Source of the DNA: Candidatus Hydrogenedentota bacterium
Lineage (GTDB): Bacteria > Hydrogenedentota > Hydrogenedentia > Hydrogenedentales > SLHB01
DNA length: 63,273 bases
NCBI GenBank assembly: GCA_035416745.1
Contig: DAOLNV010000024.1
Coordinates: 1 to 63,273, forward strand
Direction of reading: 5' to 3'
Of the stretch, positions 61,145 to 63,273 are shown piece by piece (position 1 is the stretch's first letter; the number at the start of each line of letters is the position of its first letter). Made by a program: the position numbers and the translations under genes. Under the pieces are notes generated by a model that was not told the origin of the DNA, did no database searches, and was given only the letters and a program-made list of their open reading frames with translations.

Positions 61145-63079
61145 CTACAGGTCTTGCGGCTTGACGATAGCGCCCTTCGCGGCTTTCAAGACTTCGAGGG
61201 CGGCCTTTTGCTTCGCGTAAATGTCGAAGATGGTCTGGCCTACGCCTTCTTCCTTTTTCCAGGCCTGTATCTGCATGTCGATACGGGAGATGATGTTGTC
61301 GACATACAACGAGAACTGCATGGTATAGAGTTGCTCGCTGTATTTCTTGTTGATCTTCTGACTGAAAAGTCTCTCAAGATCAGCGTACTTCGGAATCATG
61401 CCGATGGGCGTTTCGAGCGCCTCGACATCCCCATGCGCGTACAGGTCCAGCCATCCCAGCCACACATGCACGTCCTTCTTCGCGCCCAACAACCCCTTGC
61501 CGCCGCCTTCGCGGTCCTCGTGGGTGAGGAAGTAGTTCAAACCCGCTATCACGGGTCTCTTCCTGAGACGAGGGTTGTTGAAGAACTTGAACTGCGCATC
61601 GAGGTAATCGCCCAGGCCTCCCGCGATGAAGGGCGCGTTGGCCCAGGGCTGACGTCGTACGCCCGTGGCCCCGATCTCCGTGGCCGTCGCCTTGGACACG
61701 ATGGACGCGCCGATAACGACTCCCTCATCCATGGTCTTTGCGACCCAGATCGGCGGCATGGTGTCGGAATCCCGGCCCGAGTACGTCACCACCTCAATCA
61801 ACACGCCTGACGGGTCGGCATTCACTTCCTTGTTGTGATTGGCGATGGCCTCCGAGAGCAGCGTGCACCGCGAATTGGGGTGCGACATGGGCACATCGAC
61901 CATGTCAGGCGTCCACTCCCCCTGGTAGTTGATGCCTCGGCCGGGAACGGGCTCTCCATCGCCCACCCACCGGGGTTTTTTGTTCTCGTCGATCAAGACG
62001 TTTGAGAAGATGACTTCGGTGCCCCGTTCGCGCAAGCACTTCATCAGATACGGGTCACCCTCGATATTCACGTCCTCGACGATGCCGAAGATGCCGATCT
62101 CGGGATTCACCGCGCGCAACGTGCCGTCCCCGGCAATCCACAGCTGCGCCAGGTCGTCGCCGATGAAATCCGAGCCGACCATGGCCGTAGTAGTCTTTCC
62201 GCAGCCGGAAGGCGCCGCGCCCGCAAAATACGTTTTCCGGCCGCCCGGCCCCGTCATGCCGGTAATGAACATGTGCTCGGAAAGCTCAAGACCGCTGTGC
62301 CTGTAAATGGCGGTATCCGAGGCAAACCGATGGTTGCCCTTCTTCATAAGAAGAGTGTTGCCCGCGTACGTGCAGAACATGGAATAGGTTGTCTGCCATG
62401 AACGGTCCATATAGATACGGCAGTTGGGAATGTCTTCCGCACGGTTGGGTCCTTCGGAGTGGACGTTAGTGAAGAATTCCCCACGGCGCGCGATCTCCGC
62501 GTCGAAATCCGCGTAACAATTGCGGTACAGGAGCTCGGCTGAATGAAGCACGTAAGTGGAGCTCGAAATCTCGATGGCCGGGATCGAGGCTCTGGCACCC
62601 ACGGGACCCCGCGAGTAGAACCCCACGAACATCATCTTGCCCTTCATGATGCCGGTCATGTGCTTCTTGATGTAGGCATGCGATTCACTGCGCAGTTCCC
62701 GCTGGGCGAGCGAGGAGATCTTTTCGTCCTCGTTGACGATGTACATGGTTTGGCTGAGCAGGCGGCCCTGGTCCTCGGGAAGATCAAAGTGGTACGTATG
62801 GCCGGGTATCGCCAGCGGTTTTTCTTCGCATTTCTCGATACTGTATTTCCGCACGAATTCCTTATCCGCCTCGGAACCGGTCAGGACCATGACCTTGTCA
62901 GGCTGGCACATGGCAATCGCGTTGGCGACCTTCAACAAGGCCTCTTCATTCGTGATGTTCGAGAGTCTTTCGAGGTCCCCGCTATCGAGCTTCCTCTTGA
63001 ACAGACTTCTCGCCGCGTCAATGGTGCCGATGCCGCCTACGGCTGAAAGAATGTCAACGCCTTTCTTGAATTCCAGCAT
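61145..63079 (-). CDS. pckG: Phosphoenolpyruvate carboxykinase (GTP)
   Basis: This 644-residue enzyme of gluconeogenesis/anaplerosis converts oxaloacetate and GTP into phosphoenolpyruvate, GDP and CO2. The kinase P-loop is at 289-300 (APSGCGKTTTAM). The 'SRGPVGA' and 'NTLLMKKGNHRFASD' blocks are those of the GTP-type family, and 'GIFGIVEDVN' is part of the nucleotide/metal site. Length is near the GTP-type (about 600) and longer than the ATP-type. ATG at 63079 is preceded by GGAGAG and begins at the conserved N-terminus; the 63205 start would add 42 residues. A strong promoter lies about 150-180 nt upstream, leaving a long untranslated leader. Confidence 0.95.
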   Translation of the reverse strand: MLEFKKGVDILSAVGGIGTIDAARSLFKRKLDSGDLERLSNITNEEALLKVANAIAMCQPDKVMVLTGSEADKEFVRKYSIEKCEEKPLAIPGHTYHFDLPEDQGRLLSQTMYIVNEDEKISSLAQRELRSESHAYIKKHMTGIMKGKMMFVGFYSRGPVGARASIPAIEISSSTYVLHSAELLYRNCYADFDAEIARRGEFFTNVHSEGPNRAEDIPNCRIYMDRSWQTTYSMFCTYAGNTLLMKKGNHRFASDTAIYRHSGLELSEHMFITGMTGPGGRKTYFAGAAPSGCGKTTTAMVGSDFIGDDLAQLWIAGDGTLRAVNPEIGIFGIVEDVNIEGDPYLMKCLRERGTEVIFSNVLIDENKKPRWVGDGEPVPGRGINYQGEWTPDMVDVPMSHPNSRCTLLSEAIANHNKEVNADPSGVLIEVVTYSGRDSDTMPPIWVAKTMDEGVVIGASIVSKATATEIGATGVRRQPWANAPFIAGGLGDYLDAQFKFFNNPRLRKRPVIAGLNYFLTHEDREGGGKGLLGAKKDVHVWLGWLDLYAHGDVEALETPIGMIPKYADLERLFSQKINKKYSEQLYTMQFSLYVDNIISRIDMQIQAWKKEEGVGQTIFDIYAKQKAALEVLKAAKGAIVKPQDL

Positions 63080-63228
63080 GGTTCTCTCCGTATGGTCTGC
63101 GTGCGGATACACCCTTCCGTCACAATCCAGATTCCGTATAGAGCTTGGGCGCCTTCTGCTGGCCTTGTCGGTCTGAGCTTCCGCCCTGCCTGGTAGAACA
63201 CCCAAAAGGAGCCGAAAGAGGTTGCGTG

Positions 63229-63257
63229 ATAATAAAGAGGTCAGCGCCCGAGGTCAA
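63229..63257 (-). promoter_or_regulatory. pckG promoter
   Basis: Minus strand: -35 TTGACC (63257-63252, 5 of 6), 17-nt spacer, -10 TATTAT (63234-63229, 5 of 6). The transcript would begin near 63222 and carry a leader of about 143 nt. Confidence 0.65.
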
Positions 63258-63273
63258 GAGAAAATTTCTCGCC

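Noticed and set aside
1..63273. CRISPR arrays, insertion sequences, integrases, tRNA or rRNA genes
   Set aside because: I looked for regular direct repeats, transposase or integrase motifs and cloverleaf or rRNA patterns and found none. The only large repeat is the gene-level YfhO array.

Overview
This 63.3 kb window is GC-rich bacterial chromosome, densely coded on both strands. I see no rRNA, tRNA, CRISPR array, insertion sequence or phage gene. Three traits point to a Gram-negative lineage in or near the Planctomycetota/Lentisphaerota/Hydrogenedentota range: pseudopilin-like proteins with the C-terminal 'DGHVEF' signature, twin-arginine-secreted Gfo/Idh/MocA oxidoreductases, and uroporphyrinogen-decarboxylase-like proteins next to DUF4091- and GH-type secreted enzymes. 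My best guess is a Hydrogenedentota-like genome. This is inference from gene content, not a placement.

Layout. (1) 0.1-17.7 kb: seven tandem paralogous polytopic membrane proteins of the YfhO type (about 780-800 residues each), all on the minus strand. Five form an upstream block whose genes mostly overlap by 4-16 nt. Two lie beyond a plus-strand aldo/keto reductase and have their own promoter. (2) 17.8-20.6 kb: an HDOD-GAF-histidine kinase-receiver hybrid protein just upstream of the array on the same strand. (3) 20.7-25.9 kb: small membrane protein; a translationally coupled DUF4097 / ECF sigma / membrane-protein operon; a zinc-ribbon protein with an acidic tail; a secreted STN-like protein; a stand-alone CheY-like receiver. 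(4) 26-35.8 kb: a secreted sugar-processing region. It holds a DUF4091 protein, a cytoplasmic Gfo/Idh/MocA dehydrogenase, and a five-gene minus-strand operon: two Tat-exported Gfo/Idh paralogs, a triple jelly-roll protein, a UroD-like protein and a TIM-barrel protein. (5) 36-43.8 kb: a minus-strand gene run secA - transglutaminase - ABC ATPase - ABC permease - yjbQ - pseudopilin. (6) 43.9-49.98 kb: a sulfatase-fold membrane protein with lost catalytic residues, a Tat-exported SGNH hydrolase, a zinc-ribbon membrane protein, a TMTC-like membrane protein and L-lactate dehydrogenase. (7) 50-57.5 kb: a GH78 rhamnosidase fused to an L,D-transpeptidase, a membrane-anchored GH42-like protein, a polyprenyl diphosphate synthase and a GT2 glycosyltransferase. 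(8) 57.6-63.3 kb: a decayed pilin-like pseudogene next to its intact relative, a PfkB kinase, a HAD phosphatase and GTP-type PEP carboxykinase.

How it fits together. The dominant theme is the cell envelope and extracellular glycans: GT-C-like membrane proteins, lipid-carrier synthesis, a glycosyltransferase, secreted glycosidase-type proteins and a possible wall-crosslinking fusion, with envelope-stress signalling (ECF sigma, hybrid kinase). Central metabolism (ldh, pckG, pfkB) and export (secA) are interspersed. Many start codons were moved from the longest possible reading frame to internal starts with a good ribosome-binding site or a 4-nt ATGA overlap. Sigma70-type promoters with 17-nt spacing are visible in several intergenic regions, and some sit so close to the start codon that leaderless mRNAs are likely.
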